Shown here piece by piece: positions 29,451 through 38,956 of a DNA stretch of 60,000 nt. The stretch covers positions 14,560,485 to 14,620,484 of the forward strand of contig NC_134027.1 of the NCBI RefSeq assembly GCF_964204645.1, in the 5' to 3' direction. Origin of the DNA: Tubulanus polymorphus. Lineage: Eukaryota > Nemertea > Palaeonemertea > Tubulaniformes > Tubulanidae. The translations under genes were made by a program, and so were the position numbers. Position 1 is the first letter of the stretch. Every line of letters begins with the position of its first letter. A model generated the notes under the pieces. The model was given only the letters and a program-made list of their open reading frames with translations. It was not told the DNA's origin and ran no database searches.

Positions 29451-30129
29451 GGATTGCGTGGATTGTTAGATGTGTTTTTTGTTTTATGCGCATATACCGG
29501 TACGATCTAACAATGAAATTATCACTTCATTTGAATAAATTCTTAATTACAGTAATATTAATTCTCAATATTTTTTCTTATGTTTGGTGATTTCTTGCAA
29601 CTTATCATTGCCAATTCTCATACAAAAGTAGTAGCTGAATGAAGGTACAGCTAGTTAGGCTGAACCTGATAACCCAAATTAAGTGCTAGCATGGAACTTA
29701 TGACTACTTTGATTCTATTTCGGTGTGAATAAAGGTTCAACCGTCATAGTATACTGTACTTAGCATTACTACGATTGGGTGCCATATTTCTACAATCTCT
29801 ACAAGAAAGGAGTATTGAAGTGTCTTTCGTTCCCGGGTAGGCATCCTCGCTTGCCAGGAGACCAGTATCGCTCCCAAACTCGCTTCCACCAGCCCCCTGG
29901 CCTCACGACGCGCGATTTCATTACCGGCGCTTTTGAGCATGACGTCATATATCAACACGCGACAATACTTCCCCTTCGCTACGTGTTCGCTGATTGGCCC
30001 ATTTACCTGGAAATTCCACAGATGCCCAATGTCATTTGTAACAAGCGCTGTGATTGGCCCGACCTGATTCTGGTCGGCTAGTAACGACTCGTGAGGTCAA
30101 GCGGTTCGGAGAACAGCTTTAGTGTAGTA
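29451..30129. other. No gene recognised; host-like junction to second Polinton piece
   Basis: Two GTGATTGGCCC/CTGATTGGCCC CCAAT-type boxes (about 29990 and 30050) and a TGACGTCA CRE-like site at 29940 suggest an old promoter region. ATCCTCGCTTGCCAGG at 29843-29858 recurs at 41963 and inverted at 42873. Polinton homology starts abruptly at about 30130. Confidence 0.4.
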
Positions 30130-30792
30130 GAACAACCACAAACTATCAATATTACAAATTACACCGGCGTTATAAATATATACTACAAGAAGTGTTCTAA
30201 ATGTGAAATAGATAAATTAGCTATAACAGAATTTAATAATAAGCGTAAGATTAGCAAAGATGGTTTTCAATATTGCTGTAAAACTTGTACTAAACTATAT
30301 ACCAAACAATATCGAGAAGATAATAGAGAAGCTTACAATGATTATATGACAGAATATATGAGAGGAAGATATCAAACAGATCTTAATTTTAGATTAAAAC
30401 AATGCTTAAGATCTAGATTAACACAATTATTCAACAAAGAAACACATTCAGAAACATTATCTAATTTGTTGGGTTGTTCAGATGAATTTCTCAAATCATG
30501 GATAATATATCAATTCGATGATAAAATGAATATAGATAATTATGTTGAATACTTTCATATTGATCACGTGTTGCCGATTTCTAAATTTGACATGAATGAT
30601 GAATACAATAAAAAACTTATTTGGAATTGGAAGAATCTAAGACCTTTAGAAAAGAAGGAAAACATAATTAAATCTAATAAACTAGATTTACAGTTATATT
30701 TAGATCAACTGGATAAAGCAAAGACATTTGTTGAATTATGGAATAGTATTTCACAGAATCAACCGCATTCTGAGGTTTTAATCAGTGGTTAG
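30130..30792 (+). CDS. HNH endonuclease with zinc ribbon, uninterrupted
   Basis: The best HNH copy of the window; the frame is open from 30091, but similarity to the first copy begins at EQPQTINITN (30130), after a host-like junction that removed the original ATG. Zinc ribbon YYKKCSKCEIDKLA...DGFQYCCKTC, then a helical DFNFRLKQCLRSRLTQLF-like part (residues TDLNFRLKQCLRSRLTQLF), LSNLLGCSDEFLKSWIIYQF, and the HNH motif FHIDHVLPISKFD...NLRPLEKKENIIKSNK. It has about 220 residues and no stops. The C-terminus (HSEVLISG) differs from copy 1 but resembles the tail at 36700. It probably cuts DNA; a homing-type role is inference. Confidence 0.8.
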   Translation, partial: EQPQTINITNYTGVINIYYKKCSKCEIDKLAITEFNNKRKISKDGFQYCCKTCTKLYTKQYREDNREAYNDYMTEYMRGRYQTDLNFRLKQCLRSRLTQLFNKETHSETLSNLLGCSDEFLKSWIIYQFDDKMNIDNYVEYFHIDHVLPISKFDMNDEYNKKLIWNWKNLRPLEKKENIIKSNKLDLQLYLDQLDKAKTFVELWNSISQNQPHSEVLISG

Positions 30793-31162
30793 AAAGCTGG
30801 CAATTCTATTTGAGCTTTGTATGTATATAATACATAGCTTTTGCTTACTACTAAAACATATGTTGCCAAATATATCTTGTTTTCAATTCTAAAGAATTAA
30901 TTAACTTTATCATAAAGGAACATCTGTTACAATCCAGGCAAATATGTGCAGAAATAATTAGTTTGGTCGAACGTGCGCCACGTCGGCAGTTAGAAATCAA
31001 CTTTCACATACATAGTACGTATTGGATATTCTCTCTCAAAACACAGTTTACAGTTCTAAATCTAAATGTAAGTACCGTTTTTTTGTAGTTATTATGAAGT
31101 AGGGAAACCTTTAAACATATTTAAGTACAGTAATTCATTTTCACGACATCTTTTAGATTAAA

Positions 31163-31891
31163 ATGGAACACAAAGATGAACCAGAAATTCTAAGCCAACC
31201 AACGGGTGAGGAACCAGAAACGATGGATAGTGAAACACAGGAATCAATAGAAATGGAGCATAAAACTCTCGTAATTGACGAACAAACTTCACAAAAATTA
31301 CAAGAACATTTGGATTATCACCAAGAAATGGTGAAAATTCTGAGTGATGTAATACATAATAAACAATTACCGCGCGAACTACAATTACCAAAATTACCAG
31401 CAACGCGACTTAAATTGCTGTTGGGACTCAAAGAATCGAAAACTAAGAAAATGAGTGGAGAAGAGTTGAACGAGTTTTTAAAATCTAAATTAATCATTGA
31501 CACAGATCATTTTGAACTTTTCGGAAATACAAAGTGTAGAAGTTATTTCATTTGCTGAAATTACTGATATCTTTAAAAAAAGTTATAAAACCATATTAAA
31601 TAGAAAAACAAATCACCTATGGGACCACATCATTTTCGGGGTTATCTAAATATAGGGTTTTCAATGTTTGATAAAGAAACTGAGGGGATTTCTTGGGGGC
31701 TGTGGGTTAAAAAGAACGTACATATCAGTGCCGGCTTTGAAAGAAAACTGAGAAGAGTAGGTAGATTAATAAAAGATGAAAAATTCAAAATATTAGGATT
31801 AGCATTTAGTGAAGTAGTCAGATATTTACCAGAAATTGAAGAAATGATTGGAAACAATCCAGTAATTAAAGAATTCTGGACAAAATTATAA
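31163..31891 (+). pseudogene. Gene X: conserved-looking protein of unknown function, two frameshifts
   Basis: The ATG at 31163 opens 131 residues with an acidic start, a helical TLVIDEQTSQKLQEHLDYHQ and PRELQLPKLPATRLKLLLGL, followed by KMSGEELNEFLKSKL. Near 31530 coding sequence moves to a second frame (VEVISFAEITDIFKKSYKTI, NHLWDHIIFG), and near 31625 to a third that is open to 31891 (GISWGLWVKKNVHISAGFER, LIKDEKFKILGLAFSEVVRY, LPEIEEMIGNN). Rebuilt length would be about 240 residues. I do not recognise the family; it is the outermost gene on this side, beside the subterminal region. The first element keeps only a fragment at 19459-19690. Confidence 0.5.
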
Positions 31892-31973
31892 ATTATAACA
31901 CTTAAGGTCTTAGATATCAAAAAATGTAATCTCGATTGTATATATCTGTTTTAATATTGTATTGTTTACTGTT

Positions 31974-32199
31974 AACTGTGTATTGCGCAATAACCGGTCC
32001 GATTGGACCGCTTTTCTATTGTTCTCCATTGTTCTATTATTGATCGTTGTTGACGAAAACAGCTGCTCAATATTGATTGGTTACAGCTCTATGTTTGAAT
32101 GTTGTAGCTTACAGAATAAAAATATAACTGTGTATTGCGCAATAACCGGTCCGATTGAACCGCTTTTCTATTGTTCTCCATTGTTCTATTATCGATCGC
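31974..32199. repeat. 152-bp direct repeat with TATTGCGCAATA and ACCGGT palindromes
   Basis: AACTGTGTATTGCGCAATAA followed by CCGGTCCGATTG and CGCTTTTCTATTGTTCTCCA occurs at 31974-32046 and again at 32126-32199 almost unchanged. It occupies the same position, between gene X and HNH, as the GC-hairpin repeats at 18900-19330 in the first element, with a different sequence but the same palindromic GC-box theme. Confidence 0.75.
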
Positions 32200-32272
32200 T
32201 AAAATTTACATAATAAATATATGTGTTTAAGAAATAATATTTCCACCAGTCGTTTCGTTGAATTGATTTTCA

Positions 32273-32310
32273 GTTGAGGATTTATTATCGAGGGTCCGAA
32301 ATGACTTATC
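32273..32310. repeat. Direct repeat flanking HNH remnant, upstream copy
   Basis: TTGAGGATTTATTATCGAGG followed by GTCCGAAATGACTTATC is matched, with few changes, by 32596-32633 after the HNH remnant. The first element has an equivalent pair at 18864-18893 and 18084-18121. Confidence 0.6.
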
Positions 32311-32381
32311 AAAAGCAGCGAGGAATGAAAAAGGATGACGTTAGTCGAAGAAATGGAAGAGGATTCTAAAATGTTAATCAA

Positions 32382-32408
32382 TTTTAATAAAAATTTGATT
32401 TATAAATG
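32382..32408 (+). promoter_or_regulatory. TTTTAATAAAAA box and TATAAATG start
   Basis: TTTTAATAAAAATTTG followed by ATTTATAAATGG ends in the ATG at 32406, matching the boxes at 3143, 7266 and 13973. Confidence 0.55.
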
Positions 32409-32629
32409 GAAAGGAATGATGAATACAATAAAAAACTTATTTGGAATTGGAAAAATTTAAAACCTCTTGAAAAGAAAGAAAATCAAATCAAATCTAATAA
32501 ACTAGATTTACAGTTATATTTAGAACAGTTAACAAAGGCAGTTAACAAAGAAATTTATTGATCAATGGAACAATGATCCAAAAATGAACAATACGTTGAG
32601 GAATTTGATATCAAGGATCCGAAATGACT
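32406..32629 (+). pseudogene. HNH endonuclease remnant, N-terminal two thirds deleted
   Basis: The start codon and promoter box are joined directly to the HNH C-terminal part (MNDEYNKKLIWNWKNL-like, then EKKENQIKSNKLDLQLYLEQ). The zinc ribbon and the HIDH part of the nuclease motif are gone, so it cannot be active. A short duplication around 32530-32545 (AGTTAACAAAGGC twice) shifts the frame before the DIKDPK-like end. Confidence 0.7.
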
Positions 32630-32633
32630 TATC
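32596..32633. repeat. Direct repeat flanking HNH remnant, downstream copy
   Basis: TTGAGGAATTTGATATCAAG followed by GATCCGAAATGACTTATC; partner of 32273-32310. It includes the last codons of the HNH gene. Confidence 0.6.
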
Positions 32634-32936
32634 TGGACAGTTATAATTACTGCTCCTAATAGATAAACAAAAGTAGTGAGATATCAAATAGAATTCAAAT
32701 AAAATATATTAAAAAAACAATAACTTCAACTAGCCATTATTTCTATTTTAATTTTTAACATTTTCTTTTACAATTCTTTTCAAAAGAGAATACTTTATAT
32801 CGCAAATAAAAAATACTAAAAAAAACAATAACTAATACTAAAATTCTTTACCTGTAACTAACTAGTATTAATCTAAAGAGATACTGGTATCATTTTACAA
32901 TACTTATATTTTTTTTCGCTTTTTTCTCTAATATAA

Positions 32937-33539
32937 ATGTCAAAGAAATCGAGTAAAAATAGTATTGATATTGAAAAGACATTAGATGATTTGGGTATAA
33001 GTGATAATAAAGATACAGTTGTAACTAATTGTGCTCAAGTTAATTGTAATATAGATTATGAATACTATTTATATTGTAAACACCATCTTGAACTATTGAT
33101 TGCTAGCGGAAAGTGTAGAGAGTTTTTAAATAGAATTATTACTTTTCAAGAATTAGATGCTATGAAACCAGATAAAGTAATAAAATATTTTAAGATTTAT
33201 GAAGAGGCAAGATTAGCCCGAATAAAAGATTCTATTTCAGATGGTATTGTCAAATGTTATTCAAAATTATGTAACCAGTTAATACCAATTAATGATGAAA
33301 ATAAATTATACAGTGATTTGAAAAATGACTACTTAGTTATGACTGAATTACAAAAATGGGTCGCTTATGCTTCATTCCAATTAGGATCGATTATGACATT
33401 AATTTCTACTGGTGTCATTACATTTTCGAATATCAAGCCTATGGAATATAAATCAGGTAAGAACGAAACAGATGTACTACAACCAAACAGCGAAAAAGAA
33501 AATGAATCAGAACAAAAATTAACTAAAATAAATGAGTGA
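32937..33539 (+). CDS. Conserved Polinton protein of unknown function, intact copy
   Basis: A 200-residue ORF with start box CTCTAATATAAATG. It is the uninterrupted counterpart of 17170-17780: KKSSKNSIDIEKTLDDLGIS, a Cys-containing NCAQVNCNIDYEYYLYCKHH (possible metal ligands C, C, C, H, H), FQELDAMKPDKVIKYFKIYE, a helical LARIKDSISDGIVKCYSKLC, and a hydrophobic ASFQLGSIMTLISTGVITFS that may be one membrane helix, then a Glu/Lys-rich tail. Its stop overlaps the start of the next ORF by eight bases, so the cluster is tightly packed. Role unknown; always next to integrase in this window. Confidence 0.7.
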   Translation: MSKKSSKNSIDIEKTLDDLGISDNKDTVVTNCAQVNCNIDYEYYLYCKHHLELLIASGKCREFLNRIITFQELDAMKPDKVIKYFKIYEEARLARIKDSISDGIVKCYSKLCNQLIPINDENKLYSDLKNDYLVMTELQKWVAYASFQLGSIMTLISTGVITFSNIKPMEYKSGKNETDVLQPNSEKENESEQKLTKINE

Positions 33540-33902
33540 TGGAGTTAAGAAAAAGGCTAGATCCGAGAAACAAATTAAATGGACAAGAGAATTAGGTAAA
33601 AGATCTTCAGAATTAAAAAAAAGCTAAGAAAAAGAAATTAACTGATATAAATGAATCACAGACTTTATCTGATATTAATTCAAATAATAATCCATCTAAT
33701 TCTTCTAATGCTGGAAGTAATAATTACTTATATATTACAATTGGATTAGTAACAGTTATTATATTATCCGGCGTAATATAGAAAATCAAAATTCAAATCT
33801 GATGATAAATATGATTCCAATGACAATAAACCTATTATACCAGAAAATAAGTCAAATCATAAAGCCATTGAAACTAAATCTAAATTATTATTAATGGATT
33901 AA
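33532..33902 (+). pseudogene. Small single-pass membrane protein gene, broken
   Basis: The ATG at 33532 overlaps the previous stop. The first frame (MSDGVKKKARSEKQIKWTRE) closes after about 30 residues near an A-run. Coding continues in another frame with an Asn/Ser linker and a clear membrane segment (NNYLYITIGLVTVIILSGVI), a TAG, then ENKSNHKAIETKSKLLLMD to the TAA at 33900-33902. Copy 3 has the same organisation and copy 1 lacks the middle. It is probably a membrane protein of the particle or of membrane targeting; inference only. Confidence 0.5.
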
Positions 33903-33908
33903 AATAAG

Positions 33909-34978
33909 ATGAAAAAAGAACAATATTTAAGAGATTTATATTATAACCCAGAGAGTGAAGTATTATATTCTAGCGTTTCAGAATTATGGAATAAAATTAA
34001 ATCTGATAAAGAAAATGGTAATATATAATATTGTGAGTTAAAATTATGGTTACAAAATCAACCAACATATCAAATCCATAAGAAAATGGATAAAACTTAT
34101 TTAACAAGAAAAGTTATGGTTTCATATATCGATCAACAATGGCAAGCAGATTTAATTGACATGAAGAACTTAGAAGAATACAACAAAGGATATTTCTTGA
34201 TATTGAATGTTATAGATATATTCAGTAGATACGCATGGTCAATTCCAATCAAAAATAAAACTGGAATAGAAGTAACAAATGCTTTTAAATCAATATTTAA
34301 AGAAGCTATTCCAGATAAGATACAATTTGATGAAGGTAAGGAATTTTATAACAAACATTTTAAAAAACTATTATCTGATAAGGATGTAAAATATTTTTCA
34401 ACACATTCAGATAAAAAAAGCATCTATTATAGAAAGATTTAATAAAACATTGAAAACTAGAATGTGGAAATATTTTACTGCTAATGAAACATATAAATAT
34501 ATCGATGTGTTAGATGATTTGGTGAAAGGTTATAATAATTCTAAACATAGTTCTATAAATATGAAACCTATACAAGCTAGAAAAGAAGATAATTCAGAAA
34601 TAGTTTGGAATAATTTATATGGAGCATTTGTTACACATGATTTCGGCGAACCTGAATTTAAAATAGGACAACACGTAAGAATATCTAAATATAGAAAAAC
34701 ATTTTATAAAGTTTATACTCCAAATTTTACTGAAGAAATATTTAAGATTAAAAAGATAATATTACCTAAACCATTTGTTTATAAATTAGAAGATCTAAAA
34801 GATGAAGAAATATTAGGTTATTTCTATGAACAAGAATTATCACTTGTACCAAATCCAGATGAAATAGAATGCAAAATAGAAAAAGTATTGAAAACAAAAA
34901 CTCTTGAAATATAAAGGATATCATGATAAATTTAATGAATGGATTTTATCTGGTAGAATTAAAAGAATAAATGAATAA
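33909..34978 (+). pseudogene. int: Polinton integrase, second copy, frameshifted
   Basis: Starts MKKEQYLRDLYYNPESEVLY. The core is open at 34086-34442 with WQADLIDM and IQFDEGKEFYN, but a run of seven A (six in the first element) just before the ASIIERFN segment at about 34413 shifts the frame, so the third catalytic residue is out of frame. The C-terminal part is open at 34450-34914. The chromodomain keeps YKGYHDKFNEWILSGRIKRI but has lost 23 bp before it. The gene ends at 34978, overlapping the ATPase start by eight bases, as in copies 1 and 3. Confidence 0.85.
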
Positions 34979-35582
34979 TGATTTATTTATATTTGAACCG
35001 CATAATATGTTAGTTACTGGTGTAACAAACTGTGGTAAAACACAATTCATATTAGATTTGTTAGAAACTATTTATAAGAATCATTTTGATAATATAATAT
35101 TATTTTGTCCTACTTATGAAATGAATAAAACATATAATAGAGATATAGTTAAGATAAAAAAGTTTATTATATTAGATCCTAAAACAGTAAAAGAAAATTT
35201 AGATAATTGTATAAAAATAGCAATTGATATTTATAAAGGTTCAAATACATTATTCATTATAGATGATTGCACAAATTTACATGATTCAAAAGTGAGAGAG
35301 AGTGAGTTATGTTATTTAGCTTTCTCTGGGAGACATTTTGGGATAACAACATGGGTTTTAAATCAAAAATATAATTCAATTGTTAAAGACTTTAGGGAGA
35401 ATATAAGATTTCTAGTTTTATTTTATAACAAAGATAAAAAATCTATGCAACAATCATTGGAAGAACATCAAATTATACCTACTGAATTACATGATGAATA
35501 TATGAATAAATTAAAGAATAATAAAGGTTCAAAATTATTACTGAGACTACAATTTCCCTATGAATATAAATTTATAAAATAA
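34971..35582 (+). CDS. A32-type packaging ATPase, intact second copy
   Basis: A 203-residue ORF, full length compared with the truncated first copy, ending LQFPYEYKFIK. Walker A GVTNCGKT, Walker B LFIIDDC, and the conserved FSGRHFGITTWVLNQKYNSI block are all present. Differences from copy 1 are few, so the two came from closely related elements. It would drive DNA packaging in a virus-like particle. The intact frame inside an otherwise broken fragment is notable. Confidence 0.88.
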   Translation: MNNDLFIFEPHNMLVTGVTNCGKTQFILDLLETIYKNHFDNIILFCPTYEMNKTYNRDIVKIKKFIILDPKTVKENLDNCIKIAIDIYKGSNTLFIIDDCTNLHDSKVRESELCYLAFSGRHFGITTWVLNQKYNSIVKDFRENIRFLVLFYNKDKKSMQQSLEEHQIIPTELHDEYMNKLKNNKGSKLLLRLQFPYEYKFIK

Positions 35583-36010
35583 CTATTTATATATCTATCT
35601 ATCTAATACGTGTAAAATACGTATTAGATACGTATTAAATACATTATTACTTAAAACTCCATTTTTAAAATAAATATTATTCATACAATTTTCAACCAAT
35701 TTATTTTTATTTTTTCAACTAATATATGAATTAGTTTGAAAATAATATAGTTATTTATTATTACTGAGGTTTCAATATAAATTTAAAAAAGAAATATAAT
35801 TTAAGGTATTTTCAAATAATATGTATTAAATATTTAAGGTATTTTCAAATAGTATGTATTAAATACGTATAAGATACGTATTAGATATGTATTAGATATG
35901 TATTAAATACGTATTAGATACCTTAATACTTAAAACCCCCTTTTTTATTTACAATTATTTTATACAATTTTCAACCAATATTATTATTTGAGTTAAATAT
36001 AATTAATATC
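35583..36010. repeat. 11-bp GTATTAGATAC repeats downstream of the ATPase
   Basis: Inverse counterpart of 15000-15398. GATACGTATTAGATA and TACGTATTAAATAC units occur at 35608-35645 and 35865-35925, with a duplicated TTAAGGTATTTTCAAATA block (35801 and 35836). Copy number and arrangement differ from the first element, as expected for a slipping minisatellite. Confidence 0.7.
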
Positions 36011-36541
36011 TTAATCACTTTCAATATCATACCCTAACAATTTTCTCAAATTCTCTACCGAATCTCCCTCTAGTTCTTCATTATTTTTATACTTATTCTT
36101 CACCCTTTTTACCACATCATCAATAGTTACTACTTTAAGTTTCATAGAATCTTTATTATCAATATGCTTATCTGTAACTATATCACCATGTGGGTGCCAT
36201 ACGGCGCCATTTTCATTATTATCTTTATTAGTGTTTGCTCCTAATATTTCATTTACAGTGTTTGATTCTAATTTAATAGCATTGGTTAAATCGAATTCAT
36301 TCTTATAAGGTGTTGCTAATAATAAATCTTCATATAATTTTTTACCATTTACTTTTTGATTTGAAACAAACTTTGTAACATATCTAAATGGGTGTTCTAT
36401 AAATTCTTTTTTACCAACAAGTTCTATAACATTAGTAATATGTACCTTTGTATTCATATGATTATTCCAATTTGATGGAGCGTTTGAAAATTCGCCTTTA
36501 CAATAATCACAATAATTTTTATTTTCACTAACATTTAAAAA
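36011..36541 (-). pseudogene. Zinc-finger protein, second copy, N-terminus lost
   Basis: An open frame encodes SENKNYCDYCKGEFSNAPSN (finger), HPFRYVTKFVSNQKVNGKKL, NEILGANTNKDNNENGAVWH and KRVKNKYKNNEELEGDSVEN, with no stop at the position where the first element has TAA. Similarity ends at 36541; the apparent further N-terminal residues up to 36673 are antisense HNH sequence. The NVIPTTSN repeat region and the start are therefore missing because of the junction. Confidence 0.65.
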
Positions 36542-36719
36542 GTTAATTTGGAATTGGAAGAAACTGAGGCCCCTCGAAAAGAAAGAAAATATGATTAAAC
36601 ATGACAAACTAGATTTACAGTTATATTTAGAACAGTTAACAAAGGCAAAGAAATTCATTGAATTATGGAACAATGATCCAAATAATGAACAATATGTTGA
36701 ATCTTTATTGAGTGGTTAA
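36541..36719 (+). pseudogene. HNH endonuclease C-terminal fragment
   Basis: Encodes LIWNWKKLRPLEKKENMIKH, DKLDLQLYLEQLTKAKKFIE and the tail EQYVESLLSG to a TAA at 36717-36719. Only the last part of the HNH motif remains. Confidence 0.7.
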
Positions 36720-36968
36720 AGATTAATATATCTCAAATAAAATATAATAAAAATTACATACCTTCAACGAGCCATTATTTCTATTTTAATTTCTAATATT
36801 TTCTTTTGCATTTCTTTTCAAAAGGAGAATACTTTATATTTTGATAAGATTCGAATATAAATTCTTTATTTTAACTAACCTAGTCAATTTAGTATCAATA
36901 ACTTAACTAACTAGTATCATTTTATAATACTTATAATATTTTTTTTCTTGCTTTTTTCTCTAATATAA

Positions 36969-37519
36969 ATGTCAAAGAAATCTAATAAGAATAGTATTGA
37001 TATTGAAAAAACCTTAGATGATTTGGGCATTAGTGATAATAAGGATATTCCGACCAAAATTGAAAATAATATTGATTGTAATATTGGTTATGAATACTAC
37101 TCATATTGTAAGCACCATCTTGAATTACTAATTGCTAGCGGAAAGTGTAAGCAATTTTTAACTAAGAGTATTACTTTTCAGGAACTAGACTCTATGAAAC
37201 CAGATAAAGTAATAAAATATTTTAAGATTTATGAAGAGGCGAGATTAGCTAGAATAAATGATTCTATTTCTGATGGTATTGTCAAATGTTATTCAAAATA
37301 ATGTAACCGGTTAATGTCAATTAATGATGAAAATAAATTATATAGTTATGACAGAATTACAAAAATGGGTTGGATACGCTTCATTTCAATTAGGTGGAAT
37401 AATGACATTAATTTCTACTGGAGTTTTCATTTTCTAACATTAAACCTGTAGTATGTAGAGACAAAAGTAAATAAGATAATATCGAATCAGAACAAAAATT
37501 AACTAAAATAAATGAGTGA
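36969..37519 (+). pseudogene. Conserved Polinton protein of unknown function, third copy, broken
   Basis: The start box CTCTAATATAAATG precedes MSKKSNKNSIDIEKTLDDLG. The frame is open to 37301 (110 residues) with the KPDKVIKYFKIYEEARLARI block, then stops (TCAAAATAA where copy 2 reads on). Downstream similarity is in shifted frames up to ESEQKLTKINE at 37519, with a deletion around 37335. Divergence from copies 1 and 2 is concentrated in residues 25-40. Confidence 0.65.
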
Positions 37520-37878
37520 TGATGTTAAGAAAAAGGCTAGATCTGAGAAACAAATTAAATGGGCTAGGGAATTAGGTAAAAGATCTGCAAAATTAAAAAA
37601 AGCTTAAATTAGAAAAAGAAATTAACTGATATAAATGAATCACAAGAATTATCTGATATTGATTCGAATGATAATCCATCTGATTCTTCTAATAGTGGAA
37701 GAAATAATTACTTATATATTACAATTGGGTTAATCATAGTTATTATATTCTCCGGTGTAATATATCCTAATCTAAATTTAATAAAAATAATGATGCCGAT
37801 GATAAACCTATTATACCAGAAAATAAGTCAAATGATAAAATCATTGAAACTAAATCTAAATTATCATTAATGGATTAA
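37512..37878 (+). pseudogene. Small membrane protein gene, third copy, broken
   Basis: Same layout as 33532-33902: MSDDVKKKARSEKQIKWARE, an early frame break in an A-rich run, a membrane segment (NNYLYITIGLIIVIIFSGVI) in another frame and the LSLMD end before the integrase ATG. Confidence 0.5.
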
Positions 37879-37884
37879 AATAAG

Positions 37885-38956
37885 ATGAAAAACGAACAAT
37901 ATTAAGATTTATATTATAACCCAGAGAGTGAAGTATCATATTCTAGCGTTACAGAATTATGGGATAAAATTAAATCTGATAAAGAAAATATAAAATATAG
38001 TGAATTGAAATCATGGCTACAGAATCAACCAACATATCAAATCCACAAGAAAATGGATAAAACTTATTAAAGAAGAAAAGTTATGGCTTCATATATTGAT
38101 CAACAATGGCAAGCAGATTTAATTGACATGAAGAACTTAGAAGAATACAACAAAGGATATTTCTGGATATTAAATGTTATAGACATATTCAGTAGATACG
38201 CATGGTCAATTCCAATCAAAAACAAAACTGGTATAGAAGTAACAAATGCTTTTAAATCAATATTTAAAGAAGCTATTCCAGATAAGATACAATTTGATGA
38301 AGGTAAGGAATTCTATAATAAACATTTTTAAAAACTATTATCTGATAACGATGTAGAGTATTTTTCAACACATTCAGATAAAAAAAGCATCTATTATAGA
38401 AAGATTTAATAAAACATTGAAAACTAGAATGTGGAAATATTTTACTGCAAATGAAACATATAAATATATCGATGTGTTAGATGATTTAGTTAAAGGTTAT
38501 AATAATTCTAAACATTCAAGTATTGGTATGAAACCTATACAAGCTAGAAAAGAAGATAATTCAGAAATAGTTTGGAGTAATTTATATGGAGCGTTTGTTA
38601 CACATGATTTTGGAGAACCAAAATTTAAAATAGGACAACATGTAAGAATATCTAAATATAGAAAAACCTTTTATAAAGGTTATACCCCAAATTTTACAGA
38701 AGAAATATTCAAGATTAATAAGATAATACTAACTAAACCTTTTGTTTATAAATTAGAAGATCTAAAAGATGAAGAAATATTAGGTTATTTTTATGAACAA
38801 GAATTATCACTTGTACCAAATCCAGAAGAAATAGAAAAAGTATTGAAAACAAAAACTCTTAAAGGAAAAAAGTATTCTTTGGCGAAATATAAAGGGTACG
38901 ATGATAAATTTAATGAATGGATTTTATCCAGTAAAATTAAAAGAATAAATGAATAA
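37885..38956 (+). pseudogene. int: Polinton integrase, third copy, several stops
   Basis: Starts MKNEQY and breaks at once (a deletion near 37905). The core has a TTA-to-TAA change at about 38069, is open at 38083-38331 (WQADLIDM, IQFDEGKEFYN), has a stop after NKHF, and the same seven-A run as copy 2 before the third catalytic segment. The C-terminal part, 38417-38956, is complete and gives the best chromodomain of the three (KKYSLAKYKGYDDKFNEWIL). It ends overlapping the ATPase start. Confidence 0.85.

Larger units (their letters stand above)
30130..36540 (+). mobile_element. Second Polinton piece, truncated and rearranged, opposite orientation
   Basis: Homologous to the leftward half of the first element: HNH gene, then the subterminal region and gene X, HNH remnant, conserved 200-residue protein, small membrane protein, integrase, ATPase, 11-bp repeats and the zinc-finger gene on the other strand. 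No AGTAATAGGGG terminus is present at either side. The HNH gene lies directly next to sequence that is subterminal in the first element, where a TIR would be expected, and the zinc-finger gene is cut off at 36540 next to another HNH tail. This implies recombination between elements after insertion or during replication. Confidence 0.8.

Noticed and set aside
29779-30081. 100-residue ORF before the HNH gene
   Set aside because: No family resemblance; the sequence looks like a promoter region with CCAAT and CRE-like sites.
34411-34420. Programmed -1 ribosomal frameshift at A-run in integrase
   Set aside because: The downstream catalytic frame needs +1 (or -2), not -1, and the first element has a normal continuous frame with six A.
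36541-36673. N-terminal extension of the zinc-finger protein on the minus strand
   Set aside because: It is antisense to the HNH tail; the true similarity ends at 36541.
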